A stretch of 64,000 nucleotides of DNA, from NCBI GenBank assembly GCA_963793025.1, contig CAWBYL010000002.1, positions 248,001 through 312,000 of the forward strand, given 5' to 3'. The notes under the pieces were generated by a model. The model saw only the letters and a list, made by a program, of their open reading frames with translations. It was not told the DNA's origin and did no database searches. The stretch's first letter is position 1. Every line of letters begins with the position of its first letter. This document shows, piece by piece, positions 34,022-44,021 of the stretch. The position numbers and the translations under genes were made by a program. The DNA is from CAWBYL01 sp963793025 (GTDB taxonomy: Bacteria > Actinomycetota > Acidimicrobiia > Acidimicrobiales > Acidimicrobilacustridaceae).

Positions 34022-35017
34022 ATGCGCGTGGTCGTCGCTCCCGACAAGTTCAAGGGCACCGTGGGTGCGCGCACCCTGGCCGACGCCCTCGCCGGCGCGT
34101 TGGCCGACGCCGGCCACGACGCCGTCGCCATTCCGATGGCCGACGGCGGTGAGGGGTTCCTCGACGTCCTCGGAGGGGCCAACCGCACCGACGAGGTGAC
34201 CGGGCCGCTCGGCGATCCGGTGGCTGCCTCGTGGCGCCTGTCGCGCCGGGTGGCGGTCATCGAGATGGCCGAGGCGTCGGGTCTGACCCTGGTGGGTGGC
34301 GCCGACCAGAACGATCCCGTCGCCGCCTCGACCACCGGTACGGGCGAGCTGATCTCCCTGGCCGTCGAGTCCGGGGCCCAGCGCATCCTGGTCGGGGTGG
34401 GCGGTTCGGCCACGACCGACGGTGGGCTGGGTGCGTTGCGGGCCCTCTATCCGTCGCAGAGGCTCCGCGGCGTCGAGGTCGTGGTGGCGTGCGACGTCCG
34501 GACCCGCTTCGTCGACGCCGCCCCGGTGTTCGCCCCTCAGAAGGGGGCCACGCCGGCGCAGGTCGAGCTGCTCCGCCGACGCCTGGAACGACTGGCGCAG
34601 GTGTTCCTCACCGAGTCCGGGGTCGACGTGGCGGCCATCGCCGGGTCGGGTGCCGCCGGCGGTCTGGCCGGCGGTCTGGCCACCGTGGGGGCCGAGCTGG
34701 TGCCCGGCTTCGACCTGGTGGCCGAGGAGGTGGCGCTCGACGAGGTGATCGAGGGCGCCGACCTGGTGGTCACGGGCGAGGGCTTCCTGGACGACGAGTC
34801 CTTCGACGGGAAGGTCGTGGGCGGGGTGGCGACCCTCGCCGCCCAGCTGGGAGTTCCGTGCCTCGCCGTCGTGGGCGAGGTGGTGGAGCCTCTCCCCGCG
34901 TTGCCCGACGGCCTCACCGTCGTGTCGCTGAGCGCCCGCTTCGGTGCCGATCGCTCCCACCAGGAGCCCTGCGCCGGCGCGGTCACCGTCGTCCTCGACC
35001 ATCTCGCCACCCTGTGA
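34022..35017 (+). CDS. Glycerate kinase (GlxK/GarK family)
   Basis: 331 residues. The N-terminus MRVVVAPDKFKGTVGARTLADALAGAL and ADGGEGFLDVLGG are diagnostic of the type-I glycerate kinase family, which phosphorylates glycerate to 2-phosphoglycerate (GlxK/GarK) or 3-phosphoglycerate. GVGGSATTDGGLGAL and GSGAAGGLAGGLATVGAELVPGFDLV are the other conserved blocks. It is next to gpgS, whose glucosylglycerate pathway releases or uses glycerate derivatives, so recycling glycerate from that solute is possible. Confidence 0.93.
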   Translation: MRVVVAPDKFKGTVGARTLADALAGALADAGHDAVAIPMADGGEGFLDVLGGANRTDEVTGPLGDPVAASWRLSRRVAVIEMAEASGLTLVGGADQNDPVAASTTGTGELISLAVESGAQRILVGVGGSATTDGGLGALRALYPSQRLRGVEVVVACDVRTRFVDAAPVFAPQKGATPAQVELLRRRLERLAQVFLTESGVDVAAIAGSGAAGGLAGGLATVGAELVPGFDLVAEEVALDEVIEGADLVVTGEGFLDDESFDGKVVGGVATLAAQLGVPCLAVVGEVVEPLPALPDGLTVVSLSARFGADRSHQEPCAGAVTVVLDHLATL

Positions 35018-35031
35018 CCCCTCCCCCCATC

Positions 35032-35083
35032 CGAACTGGTGGGTGAAACGTGCCCGATGGCGCCCGTTTCACCCACCAGTTCG
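35032..35083. terminator. Perfect 19-bp inverted repeat between convergent glycerate kinase and gpgS
   Basis: Arms 35032-35050 (CGAACTGGTGGGTGAAACG) and 35065-35083 are exact reverse complements with a 14-base loop, 15 bases after the kinase stop and 44 bases before the gpgS stop. Size and symmetry fit a bidirectional terminator or a single copy of a dispersed palindrome. Confidence 0.75.
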
Positions 35084-35126
35084 CCAGATGGGCCCGTGAA
35101 GTGGGTCCGGTCGACGGGTCCGGCGA

Positions 35127-36017
35127 TCAGGCGCGGCCGGTCCGGAGCCCGGCGATCGGCGGTCGCTCGCGGTAGACGATGTCGATCGGATCGAGCTCGG
35201 GCGGACACAGCGTGACGAGATCGGCGACGAGGCCGGGGCGGGCCCGGCGCAGAGCGGCCTGCATGACCTGGGCGGCCATGGGTGACAGCTCGTACAACGG
35301 GCGGTTGCGATGGATGCGCTGCCCCAGGTCGACCTGGGCCAGCGACTCGGTGCCGAACGTGGCGGCGATGTCGATCAACAGGGCGATGTCGACCCCGTAG
35401 TTCTCGACGAACGGCACCCGCTCGAGAACGTCGCGACGGCCGCCGTACTCGCCGGAGAGGGGCTGGACGACGTCGGCGAGGTGCGGGAACAGCAGGGTGA
35501 GCAGGGGCCGGGCCACCAGCTCGGTCACCCGGCCGCCGCCGCGTGCCTGGCCGTCCACGGGCCGGTTGTAGAACCCCTTCACGAAGCCGATCGTCGGGTC
35601 GGTGAGCAGCGGTCCGAGCAGGCCGGTGACGAAGGTGGGGTCGAAGTCGCGCACGTCGGCGTCGCACCACACCACCACGTCGCCCGAGGAAGCCCACAGC
35701 GACTTCCACAGAGCGGCGCCCTTGCCCGGGCCGGCGCCGTGCTCCAGCAGCACCTCGTCGGCCCGCACGACGACGGCACCGGCCGTCGTCGCCTTCGCGG
35801 CGGTGGCGTCGTCGGAGTGGTCGTCGATCACGACGATCTCGTCGACCAGCCCGGGCTCGACGAGGACGTCTCTGATGGTGTCGACGATGGCCCCGACCGT
35901 CGTCTCCTCGTTGCGGGCCGGGATGCACACCGACACGGACGTGGGCCCTTTGGCCTCGAGCAGGGCGCCGAGAGGGAACTCGGCCGCCTCGTGAGTGCGG
36001 ATGGGGGAGGCCGTCAC
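35127..36017 (-). CDS. gpgS: Glucosyl-3-phosphoglycerate synthase (GT81)
   Basis: 296 residues, a GT-A glycosyltransferase. SVSVCIPARNEETTVGAIV binds the nucleotide, GPGKGAALWKSLWASSGDVVVWCDADVRDF holds the Asp-rich metal site, and GRVTELVARPLLTLLFP with VQPLSGEYGGRRDVLE is specific to GpgS. The enzyme joins glucose to 3-phosphoglycerate, the first step to glucosylglycerate and, in mycobacteria, to methylglucose lipopolysaccharides. The phosphatase GpgP was not seen here. It lies close to otsA/otsB, another compatible-solute pair. Confidence 0.92.
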   Translation of the reverse strand: MTASPIRTHEAAEFPLGALLEAKGPTSVSVCIPARNEETTVGAIVDTIRDVLVEPGLVDEIVVIDDHSDDATAAKATTAGAVVVRADEVLLEHGAGPGKGAALWKSLWASSGDVVVWCDADVRDFDPTFVTGLLGPLLTDPTIGFVKGFYNRPVDGQARGGGRVTELVARPLLTLLFPHLADVVQPLSGEYGGRRDVLERVPFVENYGVDIALLIDIAATFGTESLAQVDLGQRIHRNRPLYELSPMAAQVMQAALRRARPGLVADLVTLCPPELDPIDIVYRERPPIAGLRTGRA

Positions 36018-36091
36018 CCACCCATGGTCGCGCTCCCGGCCGTGGTGGATAGCATCCGGTCTGCCCGCCCCCGAGCCCGAGGATCCCTGCC

Positions 36092-36370
36092 ATGAGCGTC
36101 ACCGTCCGAGTCCCGCCCGTGTTCCGCACCATGACTGCCGGTCAGTCCACGGTGGCGGTCGAGGGCGGCACGGTCTCCGAGGTGCTCGGCAACCTCGACG
36201 CCGCTCACCCGGGGTTCTCGGCCAAGCTCCTCGACGATTCGGGCACGCTCGTCCGCTACGTCAACGTGTTCGTCGACGACGACGACGTGCGGTTCCTCCA
36301 GGGCCTCGACACGCCGGTTCCCGATGGCGTCACCGTCTCGATCATGCAGGCCGTGGCCGGCGGCGCCTGA
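36092..36370 (+). CDS. MoaD/ThiS family sulfur-carrier protein, CysO-like
   Basis: 92 residues, a ubiquitin-fold sulfur carrier. VRYVNVFVDDDDVRFLQGLDTPVPDGVTVSIMQAVAGG closely follows mycobacterial CysO, which supplies thiocarboxylate sulfur for cysteine synthesis by CysM. The C-terminus ends in GGA, one residue beyond the Gly-Gly that must be adenylated, so either a protease trims Ala or the protein works differently. A CysM-like synthase and a Mec-type protease are not in the window. Confidence 0.87.
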   Translation: MSVTVRVPPVFRTMTAGQSTVAVEGGTVSEVLGNLDAAHPGFSAKLLDDSGTLVRYVNVFVDDDDVRFLQGLDTPVPDGVTVSIMQAVAGGA

Positions 36371-36489
36371 CCCACCCCGAAGGCTGATCCCGGTTGGCGA
36401 TTCGCGTCACATGGGAAGCAGTTCGCCGACCAGTTCGAAGAGGGCCCCGGCCGCCAGGTTGCGATCCGGCGTCGTCGGTGGTTTCCTGG

Positions 36490-36516
36490 TTAGCAGTCTC
36501 CGACCGAGAGTGCTAA
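36490..36516. promoter_or_regulatory. CIRCE element (HrcA operator) upstream of groEL
   Basis: TTAGCAGTC, nine bases, GAGTGCTAA, matching the CIRCE consensus TTAGCACTC-N9-GAGTGCTAA with one change in the left arm. It ends 19 bases before the groEL ATG. It predicts heat-shock repression by HrcA. Confidence 0.95.
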
Positions 36517-36535
36517 CCCAACGGAGGGAACGCCG

Positions 36536-38155
<1,620 letters not shown>

Positions 38156-38211
38156 TCCTCGCCGCCCGGAGCCCGCTCCGGGATCGTGCGACCAGCACCC
38201 ACGAAGTCGAC

Positions 38212-38237
38212 GAGAGGCGCCCTCCGGGGCGCCTCTC
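38212..38237. terminator. Hairpin downstream of groEL
   Basis: Perfect 10-bp stem GAGAGGCGCC / GGCGCCTCTC with a CTCCGG loop, 57 bases after the groEL stop. A weaker stem CCCGGA/TCCGGG lies at 38165-38182. Confidence 0.7.
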
Positions 38238-38277
38238 TCGCGTCCGTACCCCCCCCGTGTGGTTGCCGACCTCACGG

Positions 38278-38386
38278 AAACGATGCGCATCTCGTGTGCC
38301 AGGGCACGCGTGGAGCGCATCGTTTGCAGCCTCGGGGGAATCGATGCGCATTTCGCGTGCCAGAGCACGCGGGGAGCGCATCGTTT
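38278..38386. repeat. 48-bp palindromic intergenic element, array A (two units)
   Basis: Units at 38278-38325 and 38339-38386, 61-bp period. Each has outer arms AAACGATGCGC / GCGCATCGTTT (left arm of unit 2 altered to AATCGATGCGC) and an inner pair CGYGTGCC / GGCACGCG or close variants. Array A lies between convergent groEL and nitrobindin genes. The same element recurs at 53052 and 60603. Confidence 0.9.
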
Positions 38387-38427
38387 GGGGGGGAGGGGCC
38401 GCGGGGTGGCGGGGGATCGGTCGAGAC

Positions 38428-38925
38428 TCAGGTGGGTGTGACCCGGGCGAGCTCGGATCGGAGGTGGAAGGTCAGGGGTTGGCCCACCGCCGCCATGTGG
38501 AACTCGACGACGAGGGTGTCGCCGTCACGTCGGAAGCGGCGGGTCGTGGCCTCGACCGACTTGGCCGTGGGTGTGAGGGCCACCGTGGTGCTGCGGAGCT
38601 CGACCTCGTGGTCGACGACGTGGCCGGCCAGGACCTCGGCCACGCCCGTCGGCTGGGCGATCACCATCTCGACCCCGGAGCCTTCGCCCTCGGTTTGCGC
38701 CCCTGTGACCCGCACATACCCGGTCTCGGTGTGCATCGGAGTGCCGTCGGCCGCCCGCGTGCGTTGGAGGTAGGTGAGGAACGGCTTCGGGCCCGGAGCG
38801 AAGGTGAGTCGCTCGACGAACGCGAAGTCGTCGATCGTGGGGTACTCGCCGGCGCCGGGCCCTTCCCACTCACCGACCAGGAATGCGACGGGGGCCAGAG
38901 CGGGGTCGAGGGAGGAAGGGGCCAT
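38428..38925 (-). CDS. Nitrobindin family heme-binding beta-barrel protein (DUF1794/THAP4-like)
   Basis: 165 residues from ATG 38925 (MAPSSLDPALAPVAFLVGEWEGPGAGEYPTIDDFAF). GEWEGPGAGEYP is the family signature GxWxGxGxGxYP. The C-terminal His in PLTFHLRSELARV is at the position of the proximal heme ligand. Bacterial nitrobindins bind ferric heme and can isomerise peroxynitrite. The gene is transcribed divergently from fdhD. Confidence 0.88.
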   Translation of the reverse strand: MAPSSLDPALAPVAFLVGEWEGPGAGEYPTIDDFAFVERLTFAPGPKPFLTYLQRTRAADGTPMHTETGYVRVTGAQTEGEGSGVEMVIAQPTGVAEVLAGHVVDHEVELRSTTVALTPTAKSVEATTRRFRRDGDTLVVEFHMAAVGQPLTFHLRSELARVTPT

Positions 38926-38986
38926 GCGCCGGACGGTAGACCACCGGGCCGGGTCGAGATCCGCTGGTCGTCGGTAGCGTGTCGGG

Positions 38987-39781
38987 ATGGCTCGACGTCG
39001 GAGTGAGACGGTGCTCGCCCGTCGCATCGCCGACGGGGGCTCGACCGACGGCGGGCGGCGGCCCGACGAGGTCATCATCGAGGAACCGCTCGAGGTCCGC
39101 CTCGACGGCCACACCGTGGCCACCACCATGCGCACGCCGGGGAACGACTTCGAGCTGGCCGTGGGGCTCTGCTTCACCGACGGCCTGCTCGCCGGTGCGC
39201 CCGTGGTGTCGTGCCGGTACTGCGCCACCGGTTCGGCGGTCGAGACCGAGTTCAACGTCGTCAGCGTCGACACCGCAGGGCTGGCCCCCGAGCCCACTGC
39301 CCGGCTGACCACGACCTCGTCGTCGTGCGGGATCTGCGGCACCACCCAGATCGACGACCTCACCGATCGCCTCGACCCGTTGGCGCCCTACGAGCCCTGG
39401 GAGCCGAAGGTCCTGCTCGACGTGGTCGAGCACGTGCGCGACCAACAGGAGCTGTTCTCCCGGACGGGCGCAGTGCATGCCGCGGCCTCGTTCGATCGGG
39501 TCGGCGTGATCGACCTGGTGCGCGAGGACATCGGCCGCCACAACGCCGTCGACAAGGTCGTGGGGCGCCTGCTCCTCGACGATCGTCTCCCGGCGTCCGG
39601 GCAGGGGCTGTTCGTGAGCGGGCGGGCCTCGTTCGAGATGGTCCAGAAGGCGTGGGCGGCCGGCTTCGAGACGGTGATCGCGGTGTCGGCCCCGTCGGCC
39701 CTGGCCGTGCGCACCGCCGAGGCCGCGGGCCTGACCCTCGGCGGGTTCGTGCGCGGCGACGCCTTCAACCTCTACACCTGA
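38987..39781 (+). CDS. fdhD: Formate dehydrogenase accessory sulfurtransferase FdhD
   Basis: 264 residues. FdhD passes sulfur from IscS-type cysteine desulfurase to the molybdenum cofactor of formate dehydrogenase. The catalytic Cys pair is in SSSCGICGTTQ, and the other conserved segments are RTPGNDFELAVGLCFTDGLL, FSRTGAVHAAASF, REDIGRHNAVDKVVG and VSGRASFEMVQKAWAAG. The FdhF/YdeP-type oxidoreductase 1.3 kb downstream is the likely client. Confidence 0.96.
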   Translation: MARRRSETVLARRIADGGSTDGGRRPDEVIIEEPLEVRLDGHTVATTMRTPGNDFELAVGLCFTDGLLAGAPVVSCRYCATGSAVETEFNVVSVDTAGLAPEPTARLTTTSSSCGICGTTQIDDLTDRLDPLAPYEPWEPKVLLDVVEHVRDQQELFSRTGAVHAAASFDRVGVIDLVREDIGRHNAVDKVVGRLLLDDRLPASGQGLFVSGRASFEMVQKAWAAGFETVIAVSAPSALAVRTAEAAGLTLGGFVRGDAFNLYT

Positions 39782-39869
39782 GCATGGCGCCCGCCTGAAC
39801 CGTCGGGCCGTGCTGGTCGAGGCGCCGGGATCCCCTGAGGGAACCGGGTGCCTCTCCTACCCTTGCCGG

Positions 39870-41015
39870 GTGACGAGAGCTCGCTGGGCGGCGATCGCCG
39901 GCTCCATCGTCCTGATCCTGGGCATCGTGGGGTGGGCGGCGGTTCCGTCCAGCGCGAGCGACGACACCGCGGCCATCGTCTTCCGGGTCCCGGCGGGCTC
40001 GTCCACGACCGAACCGGCGACGGCTGTGGCCCCGCCGGTGTCGGCGGCGCCGACCTCCTCGACCGCTGCTCCGCGCGGTCCCCTGGGCAGCGGGCTGCCC
40101 GTCACCATCGGGTTCGGCGGTGACAGCCACTTCGAGGCCGGTCTCCGGAGCCGACTGGCGGGCGAGGGCGGAGCCATGTTGGAACCCCTGGTCCCGCTCT
40201 TCGCCGGCGCCGACCTCACGATCCTCAACCTCGAGACGGCGATCACCGAGCGAGGTTCGCCCCAGCCCAAGGAGTACACGTTTCGCACGACCCCGGCGGC
40301 GTTCGATGCGCTGGCGGCGGTGGGCGTCGATGCCGTGTCCATGGCCAACAACCACGGTCTGGACTTCGGCCCCGAGGGCCTCGAGGACTCGCTGGCCGCT
40401 CGGGACGCGTCGCCCATCCCGGTGATCGGCATCGGTCGCACCGATGCCGACGCCTACCGCCCCTTCCGGGCCACCGTGAACGGCCAACGCGTCGCCGTCA
40501 TCGCCGCCACCCAGGTGCTCGACAGCGAGCTCATCACCGCCTGGACGGCCACGCCCTTCCAGGCGGGCCTGGCTTCGGCCAAGCGGGTCGAGGCACTGAC
40601 CGCAGCGGTGGCTGCGGCCCGGACCGAGGCCGACACCGTCGTCGTTTTCCTCCACTGGGGCACCGAGCGCCAGGAATGCCCGAACGCCGCCCAGACCGAC
40701 CTCGCCCCGACCCTGTTGGCCGCCGGTGCCGACATCGTCGTCGGGAGCCACGCCCACCGCCTGCTCGGTGCCGGACGGATGGGCGACGGGTTCGTCGCCT
40801 ACGGGCTCGGGAACTTCATCTGGTTCAACGAGAGCGGCCCCAACGGCGACACCGGCGCCCTGCTCGTGACGGCCACCGGACGCCGCATCGACGACTACCA
40901 GTGGCGCCCGGCCCACATCCACAACGGCGTGCCCACGATGCTCGATGGTGCCGCCGCCGTGGAGGCCTCCACCCGGTGGGACTGGCTCCGTGCGTGCACC
41001 GGGCTCACCCCCTGA
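39870..41015 (+). CDS. CapA family protein (poly-gamma-glutamate synthesis-type metallophosphatase fold)
   Basis: 381 residues from GTG 39870, chosen because a signal-anchor (ARWAAIAGSIVLILGIVGWAAV) follows directly; longer in-frame starts upstream add no homology. A Thr/Ala/Pro linker leads to the PGA_cap domain: IGFGGDSHFE, LTILNLETAI, MANNHGLDFG and VVVFLHWGTE, GSHAHRLLGAG. These are the metallophosphoesterase-like motifs of CapA/PgsA. The domain should face outside. Despite the name, most such proteins are not linked to poly-glutamate; the function is open. Confidence 0.87.
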   Translation: MTRARWAAIAGSIVLILGIVGWAAVPSSASDDTAAIVFRVPAGSSTTEPATAVAPPVSAAPTSSTAAPRGPLGSGLPVTIGFGGDSHFEAGLRSRLAGEGGAMLEPLVPLFAGADLTILNLETAITERGSPQPKEYTFRTTPAAFDALAAVGVDAVSMANNHGLDFGPEGLEDSLAARDASPIPVIGIGRTDADAYRPFRATVNGQRVAVIAATQVLDSELITAWTATPFQAGLASAKRVEALTAAVAAARTEADTVVVFLHWGTERQECPNAAQTDLAPTLLAAGADIVVGSHAHRLLGAGRMGDGFVAYGLGNFIWFNESGPNGDTGALLVTATGRRIDDYQWRPAHIHNGVPTMLDGAAAVEASTRWDWLRACTGLTP

Positions 41016-41053
41016 GGTGTCGTCTCCGCTCCGACCGTGGCAGAGTCGGCCCG

Positions 41054-43291
41054 ATGAAGCGCTGGCATCCGGACCTGTGGGTGAGCCTCCGACCGAACGG
41101 GATCGGGCTCCAGAAGCCCGACCACTACGGCGACATGGCCAAGGTGGCGTGGGCGAACCGAAAGAACGCCCGCTACGCCGTCAAGGTGCTGACCAAAGGG
41201 GTCTGTGACGGCTGCGCCCTGGGGGTTGCCGGCCTGCACGACTGGACCATCGAGGGCACCCACCTGTGCATGACGCGGTTGCGTCTGCTCGAGGTGAACT
41301 GCGCGCCGCCGATGGACCACGGCGTGTTGGCCGACGCCGACATGCTGCGCAGCCACTCCGGCTCCGAGCTGCGCGAGCTCGGGCGCCTGGCCCATCCGAT
41401 GCGGCGCCGAGCCGGCGATGCCGGCTTCCACCAGATCACCTGGGAGGAGGCGCTCACCGCTCTCGCTGACGGCCTGCGGGCGGCCGGACCCGATCGCAGC
41501 GCCCTGTTCCTCACCAGCCGGGGCATCACCAACGAGACGTACTACGTCGCCGGCAAGGCGGCGCGTGCCCTCGGCATCGCCAACGTCGACTCCGCGGCGC
41601 GCATCTGCCACGCCCCGTCGACCACGGCGCTGAAGGCCACCGTCGGCGTGGCGGCCACCACCTGCTCGCTCACCGACGTCCTCGAGACCGACCTCGTCGT
41701 CATCTGGGGGGCCAACCCGGCCAACAACCAGCCGGTGTTCATGAAGTACCTCTACGAGGCCCGATCCAAGGGCGCCCGCGTCGTCGTGGTGAACCCCTAC
41801 CTGGAGCCGGGGCTCGACCGCTACTGGGTGCCGTCCAGCCCGGAGTCGGCCCTGTTCGGCACCAAGATGTGCGATCTGCACGTGCCCGTTCGGCCGGGCG
41901 GCGACGTGGCTCTGGCCGATGCCGTGTTGAAGCGGCTCATCGCCCGTGACGCCGTCGACGAGGCCTTCGTGGCCGAGCACACCGACGGCTGGGACGAGCT
42001 CGTCGCCCACCTCGACGGCCTCGACCTCGACGACCTCCTGGCCGAGTGCGGTCTCACCGCCGCCCAGCTGGAGGCCTTCGTCGACGAGTACGCCGGCGCA
42101 TCGGCCGCCATCCTCCTCTGGTCGATGGGCATCACCCAGCACCGCCACGCCGGCGAGGGGGTGCGGGGCATCGTGAACCTGGCGCTGGCCCGCGGCAACG
42201 TGGGTCGCGACGGGGCCGGCCTGATGCCCCTCCGGGGCCATTCGGGCGTGCAGGGTGGCGCCGAGATGGGGGCCTACGCCACCGCCCTTCCCGGTGGTCT
42301 GGAGCCCAACGCCGACAACGCCGCCGCCCTGGCCGAGGCCTGGGGATTCCCGGTGCCGGGCCACGCCGGGCTCACCGCGGCCGAGATGCCCGAGGCGGCC
42401 GAGCGGGGTGAGCTCGACGTGCTGTGGATGTCGGGCGGCAACTTCCTCGACGTTCTGCCCGATCCGCCTCGCGTGGAGGCTGCTCTGGCCCGGGTGCCCC
42501 TGCGGGTCCACCAGGACATCGTGGTCAGCTCGCAGATGCTGGTGCCCGGCGACGACGTGATCCTGCTCCCGGTGCACACCCGCTACGAGCAGGAGGGTGG
42601 CGGCACCGAGACCACCACCGAGCGCCGGGTCGTGTTCTCCCCGGAGATCCCACGAGAGCTGGGCGAGGCCCGCAGCGAGTGGCGGTTGTTCGCCGAGGTC
42701 GCAGCCCGCGTGGCGCCCGAGCTCGTCGACCACTTCGCCTGGGCCGACAACCAGGCCCTGAGGGCCGAGATCGGCGAGGTCGTGCCGTCCTACGCCGGCA
42801 TCGAGACCCTGGCCGACACCGGCGACAACGTGCAGTGGGGTGGTCGGCACCTCTGCGCCGACGGCGTCTTCCCGACCGGCGACGGTCGAGGCCGGTTCTC
42901 GGTCATGGAGCGTCCGTCGCTCGACCTGCCCCCTGGTGCCTTCACCGTCGCCACCCGTCGGGGCAAGCAGTTCAACTCGATGGTCTACGGCGAGGTCGAT
43001 CCGCTCACCGGTGCTGTCCGTGACGCCGTCTACATCGACGCCGCCGAGGCCGCCGGGCTGGGCTTCTCCGAGGGCGACGCCGTCACCCTCCGCTCCGACA
43101 CCGGGTCGATGGAGGGGCACCTCCAGTTCGCCCAGCTTCCCCGGCGGTCGCTGCAGGTCCACTGGCCCGAGGGCAACGTGCTCATCCCCGCCGGGCCCGA
43201 GCATCGCGAAGCGGCATCGCGCGTGCCCGACTACAACGCCGTGGTGACCCTGGAGGCGACGGCATCGGTGGTCGGTGGGTCGGGTGGCTGA
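41054..43291 (+). CDS. FdhF/YdeP family molybdopterin oxidoreductase
   Basis: 745 residues from ATG 41054. It is a formate-dehydrogenase-H/YdeP-type protein that binds bis-molybdopterin guanine dinucleotide (LVVIWGANPANNQPVFMKYLYEARSKGARVVVVNPY; LRGHSGVQGGAEMGAYATALPGG; C-terminal RRGKQFNSMVY). The N-terminus has only CDGCALG, not the full cysteine set for a 4Fe-4S cluster. No Sec/Cys formate-dehydrogenase active-site motif is apparent; VDSAARICHAPSTTALKATVG is the matching position and contains Cys. fdhD upstream supports a sulfurated Mo cofactor. The real substrate (formate or other) is uncertain. Confidence 0.92.
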   Translation: MKRWHPDLWVSLRPNGIGLQKPDHYGDMAKVAWANRKNARYAVKVLTKGVCDGCALGVAGLHDWTIEGTHLCMTRLRLLEVNCAPPMDHGVLADADMLRSHSGSELRELGRLAHPMRRRAGDAGFHQITWEEALTALADGLRAAGPDRSALFLTSRGITNETYYVAGKAARALGIANVDSAARICHAPSTTALKATVGVAATTCSLTDVLETDLVVIWGANPANNQPVFMKYLYEARSKGARVVVVNPYLEPGLDRYWVPSSPESALFGTKMCDLHVPVRPGGDVALADAVLKRLIARDAVDEAFVAEHTDGWDELVAHLDGLDLDDLLAECGLTAAQLEAFVDEYAGASAAILLWSMGITQHRHAGEGVRGIVNLALARGNVGRDGAGLMPLRGHSGVQGGAEMGAYATALPGGLEPNADNAAALAEAWGFPVPGHAGLTAAEMPEAAERGELDVLWMSGGNFLDVLPDPPRVEAALARVPLRVHQDIVVSSQMLVPGDDVILLPVHTRYEQEGGGTETTTERRVVFSPEIPRELGEARSEWRLFAEVAARVAPELVDHFAWADNQALRAEIGEVVPSYAGIETLADTGDNVQWGGRHLCADGVFPTGDGRGRFSVMERPSLDLPPGAFTVATRRGKQFNSMVYGEVDPLTGAVRDAVYIDAAEAAGLGFSEGDAVTLRSDTGSMEGHLQFAQLPRRSLQVHWPEGNVLIPAGPEHREAASRVPDYNAVVTLEATASVVGGSGG

Positions 43292-44015
43292 GCTCGGACG
43301 ACCGGCCCGGCTGGGGTTCCTCTACCCCGGCTACGCCGCCGAGGACGACTATCCGGCGATGGCGGCCCGGCTCTCCCCGCCGCCGGTGGTGCAGGTGGTG
43401 CACACGTCGGTGGGGGAAGAGGCCCATCGGGTGGATGCCCTGCTCGATCTCGGGGGTCCCGACCGTCTGGCCGACGGGGCGGCCGAGCTCGACCCCGTGG
43501 ACGCGGTCATCTGGGCGTGCACGTCGGGCAGCTTCGTGTTCGGCCTGGACGGGGCCCGCCAGCAGGTCGAGCCGCTCAGTCGGCAGCTCGGCGTGCCGTC
43601 GTCGTCCACCTCGTTCGCCTTCGTGCACGCCGTCGAGGCGCTCGGGGTCCGACGCGTGGCCGTGGCCGCCACCTACCCGCCCGACGTGACCGACGCCTTC
43701 GTCTCGTTCCTCGGTGAGGCCGGCGTGACGGTCGTGGCCACGGGCGCCGAGGACGTCATGACGGCCACCGAGGTCGGTACGTTCGGCGCCGAGCGGGTCC
43801 TGGACTTCGTCATCTCGGGTGACCATCCCGAGGCCGAGGCGGTCCTCGTCCCCGACACCGCGCTGCACTCCGCCGCGGTGGTGACCGCCCTGGAGGAGCG
43901 GCTGGCCAAGCCCGTCCTCACCGCCAACGTCGTCACCATGTGGGAAGGCCTGCGCCTGGCCGGTGCCCTCGAGACCACCTCGGCCGCCGGCCTCGGTCGG
44001 CTGTTCGCCGCCTGA
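43284..44015 (+). CDS. Asp/Glu racemase superfamily protein (arylmalonate decarboxylase/maleate isomerase-like), copy 1
   Basis: 243 residues from GTG 43284, an 8-nt overlap with the molybdoenzyme; GTG 43275 is an alternative. The superfamily motif ACTSGSFVFG provides the first catalytic Cys with Thr-Ser for the dioxyanion site, and AATYPPDV supplies the Tyr. At the second catalytic position the sequence reads LVPDTALHS, with no Cys. So the protein has only the N-terminal Cys, the reverse of natural arylmalonate decarboxylase (Gly first, Cys second). A decarboxylase, isomerase or racemase acting on a small dicarboxylate is likely. Confidence 0.85.
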   Translation: MAELGRPARLGFLYPGYAAEDDYPAMAARLSPPPVVQVVHTSVGEEAHRVDALLDLGGPDRLADGAAELDPVDAVIWACTSGSFVFGLDGARQQVEPLSRQLGVPSSSTSFAFVHAVEALGVRRVAVAATYPPDVTDAFVSFLGEAGVTVVATGAEDVMTATEVGTFGAERVLDFVISGDHPEAEAVLVPDTALHSAAVVTALEERLAKPVLTANVVTMWEGLRLAGALETTSAAGLGRLFAA

Positions 44016-44021
44016 CCCGGT

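Noticed and set aside
40895..43204. Minus-strand open frame of about 770 codons opposite the molybdoenzyme
   Set aside because: Antisense shadow with His/Gly/Val-rich bias. The sense strand has all FdhF/YdeP motifs.
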